NCBI GenBank assembly: GCA_017303715.1 | Contig: JAFLBZ010000008.1 | Span: forward strand, 1-64,000 | From: Rhodothermia bacterium | GTDB lineage: Bacteria > Bacteroidota > Rhodothermia > Rhodothermales > UBA2364 | Reading direction: 5' to 3' | Length of the DNA stretch: 64,000 nucleotides | In this document: piece by piece, positions 61,681 to 64,000 of the stretch | How positions within the stretch are numbered: the first letter of the stretch is position 1 | How the letters are laid out: each line of letters begins with the position of its first letter | Translations under genes and position numbers: made by a program | Notes under the pieces: model-generated | Database searches by the model: none | Told to the model about the DNA's origin: nothing | The model's input: the letters and a program-made list of their open reading frames with translations, nothing else

Positions 61681-63744
61681 ATGCAAGAACAAATCCGAGT
61701 TAGACTTAACCTCCTAACCCTTACCATATTGGTCGTCATTGGTCTTCTGGCAATGCGGTTGGTTAAGCTCCAAATTGTGGACTCAGACCTATATTCTGGA
61801 AAAACCCGCCAAAGTAGCATCCAAGAAGAAGTACGCCATGCCGCGAGAGGGCTTGTCTATGACCGCAATGGAATGTTGATTGCAACCAATGAACCAACAT
61901 ATACCATGCAGATTACGCCACGCTTTTTTAAGAAGGAAAAGGCGCAGGAATTGGCAGAACTATTGGGCAGGACGGAGAAGGAGATATTGGACAAAGAAAA
62001 GGAAGCAAGGGACTATACACCCCTTCGCCCCTATCCCGTTTTTAAAGAAGTTCCCTTCTCGGTTGTGAGCAAAATTGAGGAAATGAACTACGAATTTCCG
62101 GGAGTGGACTTTGTTGTCGAACAAAAACGGCGGTATAGCTCGCCACGAGCAGCACATATTTTGGGATATATCAAAGAAATCTCTAAGACACAGTTGGACG
62201 CGAGGAAGGTGGAGGGCTATCGGCGGGGCGATGTGATTGGCCAGTCAGGGATTGAGCGGTTTTATGAGACCGAGATGCGAGGAGAGCCGGGCCTACGGTT
62301 GGTCATGAAAAATGCGCACGGCCAAGTGGTAAGCGCCTATCGAGACGGCAAGGAGGACAAAGACCCCATTAGCGGCTATACCTTCCACTTGTCTATAGAT
62401 GGAAAGATACAAGCACTGGCCGAAAAAATGCTCCGAAACAAGCGCGGTGGTTTGGTCGCCATAGACCCAAACACGGGCGAAATTTTGGCCTTGGCCAGTG
62501 GGCCAGATTACAACCCTGCACTGCTGTCGGGCGCAGTAGATCGGGATGTGTGGATTGGACTTAACCGAGACCCCAGCAAGCCACTGTATAACCGAGCAAC
62601 ATTAAGTGTACAACCACCGGGTTCAACTTTTAAACCCTTTATGTCTTTGATTGCCCTTCAAGATGGGGCCGTTACCGAGGATTCAAAAATTTACTGTAAT
62701 GGTGGTTGGGGAACCCATAAATGTATGGGTGTACATGGCGGAATGGATGTAAGGAATGCAATTCGAAATTCGTGTAATACCTTTTATTATACCCTTATGA
62801 CGCGGCTCAATTTTGCACGATGGACAAATTGGGCACATGAATTTGGCTTTGGTGTGAAGCCCGATGTGGATATCATTGAGCGGTCAAAAGGGATTATTCC
62901 CGATTCAGCCTATTATGATAAAATGTATGGCGGACGTAATCGTTGGAAAACAAGTAATTTGGTGATTCTTGGCATTGGACAAGGGCTTACGGTTTCTCCG
63001 TTGCAATTGGCGAATTATGTAGCGACTGTTGCGAATGGCGGTACACGTTATATGCCACATTTGGTAAAGTATATGATCAATCCTGCGGGTAAAAAGGTTT
63101 ATCCGGTCATTACACCTCCAAAAAAACTACCCATTAAACCCGCTTACTTTGCAGCAGTCCAAGAAGGGATGCGCCGCTCGGCAATGGAGCATACCCGTAA
63201 CGTGGTATGGGATCCACAGCTCAAGGTTGCCGGAAAGACAGGTACTGCCCAAGCACCTGGACGTGGACGCAAGGATCATTCCGTATTTATTGGTTTTGCC
63301 CCGCTTGATAAACCCAAAATTGCGGTGGCGGTTCTGATCGAGAATGCTGGATTTGGGGCAACGGCGGCAGCTCCTATGGCCAGTTTAATGATGGAGTTGT
63401 ATGTTACGGGCAAGATGAGCCGTCAAGGATTGGTAAACTCGGTTTCTGCTGTTCCGAGTCAAGGCTTTGAGCGCAAAATTGATTGGACGAAAGGTGTGGA
63501 TACCGTATTAACAGCCGTTCGTCGGGCGAAAGAGTTAGCCAAAACATCGACGGGGACCACCCCGTCTGGAAAACCGGATGCTAAAAAGCCCGCCAATGCG
63601 GGAGCCACTCCTGCAGCAGATGCAAATAATCAGAAACCAGAAACACCCAGTACGCCAAAACCAACACCCAAACCCAATACCCGTAACCAAACGCCAGCTA
63701 CCCCACCTTCGGGGACGGGAAATGCAGCCCCCAACCGAAGATAA
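61681..63744 (+). CDS. mrdA: Penicillin-binding protein 2
   Basis: A 687-residue class B PBP, which cross-links peptidoglycan during cell elongation. It has an N-terminal membrane anchor (L-T-L-T-I-L-V-V-I-G-L-L-A-M), a PBP dimerisation domain and a transpeptidase domain. The catalytic motifs are S-T-F-K with Ser315, S-C-N at 364-366 and K-T-G at 519-521. A ~75-residue C-terminal tail rich in Pro, Thr, Lys and Asn is longer than usual and probably disordered. rodA follows after 30 bases, as is normal for elongasome genes. Confidence 0.96.
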   Translation: MQEQIRVRLNLLTLTILVVIGLLAMRLVKLQIVDSDLYSGKTRQSSIQEEVRHAARGLVYDRNGMLIATNEPTYTMQITPRFFKKEKAQELAELLGRTEKEILDKEKEARDYTPLRPYPVFKEVPFSVVSKIEEMNYEFPGVDFVVEQKRRYSSPRAAHILGYIKEISKTQLDARKVEGYRRGDVIGQSGIERFYETEMRGEPGLRLVMKNAHGQVVSAYRDGKEDKDPISGYTFHLSIDGKIQALAEKMLRNKRGGLVAIDPNTGEILALASGPDYNPALLSGAVDRDVWIGLNRDPSKPLYNRATLSVQPPGSTFKPFMSLIALQDGAVTEDSKIYCNGGWGTHKCMGVHGGMDVRNAIRNSCNTFYYTLMTRLNFARWTNWAHEFGFGVKPDVDIIERSKGIIPDSAYYDKMYGGRNRWKTSNLVILGIGQGLTVSPLQLANYVATVANGGTRYMPHLVKYMINPAGKKVYPVITPPKKLPIKPAYFAAVQEGMRRSAMEHTRNVVWDPQLKVAGKTGTAQAPGRGRKDHSVFIGFAPLDKPKIAVAVLIENAGFGATAAAPMASLMMELYVTGKMSRQGLVNSVSAVPSQGFERKIDWTKGVDTVLTAVRRAKELAKTSTGTTPSGKPDAKKPANAGATPAADANNQKPETPSTPKPTPKPNTRNQTPATPPSGTGNAAPNRR

Positions 63745-63774
63745 CCCCCTTAGAAAACCTTACTCCTACCCAAT

Positions 63775-64000
63775 ATGCGCCGCTCACTCTGGGAAAATCT
63801 TGATTATGCCATTTTGTTCGTTTGGTTCTGCCTGATCTTTATTGGTTTGGCGGCTATTTATAGTGCAACCAATGGCCCCAGTGCCGAGATCATTGATCCA
63901 CAAATGCGGCAAAACTTTGGTAAACAATTAGGCTTTTTCTTTGTATGCACCGTGATGATGGTAGTGGTCTTGAGTTTGCCCGTCCGGTTCTTTATGACAA
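63775..64000 (+). CDS. rodA: RodA (SEDS glycosyltransferase), partial
   Basis: The first 75 codons of a SEDS-family membrane protein, cut by the window end. After M-R-R-S-L-W-E-N-L-D-Y come two membrane helices (I-L-F-V-W-F-C-L-I-F-I-G-L and L-G-F-F-F-V-C-T-V-M-M-V-V-V-L). It polymerises glycan strands together with PBP2, whose gene lies immediately upstream. The position after mrdA, more than the fragment itself, supports RodA over FtsW. Confidence 0.88.
   Translation, partial: MRRSLWENLDYAILFVWFCLIFIGLAAIYSATNGPSAEIIDPQMRQNFGKQLGFFFVCTVMMVVVLSLPVRFFMT

Overview
The window reads as chromosomal DNA of a Gram-negative, Bacteroidota-like bacterium, most likely from the Rhodothermota/Rhodothermia side of that group (inference). 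Supporting signs are TonB-dependent receptors with carboxypeptidase-regulatory N-terminal domains, a receptor/DUF4249-like lipoprotein pair, DUF1080 proteins, a TamB-type protein, bacillithiol synthesis (bshC), an HPr kinase gene (hprK), a DUF177-rpmF-plsX-fabH cluster and a dnaA-dnaN pair. No rRNA, tRNA or CRISPR array was seen.

Layout. 1-10.9 kb: two inverted ~251-bp copies of a transposase 5' fragment flank a methyltransferase, bshC, an SDR dehydrogenase, two secreted peptidases, radA and a cupin isomerase; a second transposase fragment abuts the right copy. 10.9-14.9 kb: a minus-strand group of His-rich small protein, His-containing lipoprotein, ZnuD-like TonB receptor and HD hydrolase, which looks like a metal-uptake locus. 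14.9-19.6 kb: an esterase with an inserted domain, then a tightly packed run phhB, broken SGNH hydrolase, moxR, hprK. 19.6-28.3 kb: uvrA, a secreted PD40-amidohydrolase, a small membrane protein and two overlapping prmA-type methyltransferases. 28.4-33 kb: receptor/lipoprotein pair, aldo/keto reductase remnant, hotdog thioesterase, and a membrane gene split by a stop codon.

33.4-38.6 kb: a sigma-54 response regulator, an EcsC protein, and a likely 3-keto-glycoside module (two DUF1080 lipoproteins and a Tat-exported oxidoreductase). 38.8-50.3 kb: core genes fabH, plsX, rpmF and DUF177 on the minus strand, then dnaA, dnaN and a 1709-residue TamB-like protein on the plus strand. 50.8-53.3 kb: an ECF sigma factor, an overlapping membrane protein with seven copies of an anti-sigma-like 'YF..F..RV' motif, and a small secreted Spy-like protein. 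53.5-55.8 kb: an OmpA-type protein and a coiled-coil partner sharing an N-terminal motif. 56-61.6 kb: adenylate-forming enzyme, a 43-residue membrane peptide beside nfeD, an L,D-transpeptidase, a GH18 enzyme and a membrane protein. 61.7-64 kb: the cell-elongation pair mrdA and rodA (cut by the window end).

The least explained pieces are the repeat-expanded anti-sigma-like protein, the OmpA/coiled-coil pair, the tandem PrmA-like enzymes and the metal-uptake locus with a strong hairpin between two of its genes.
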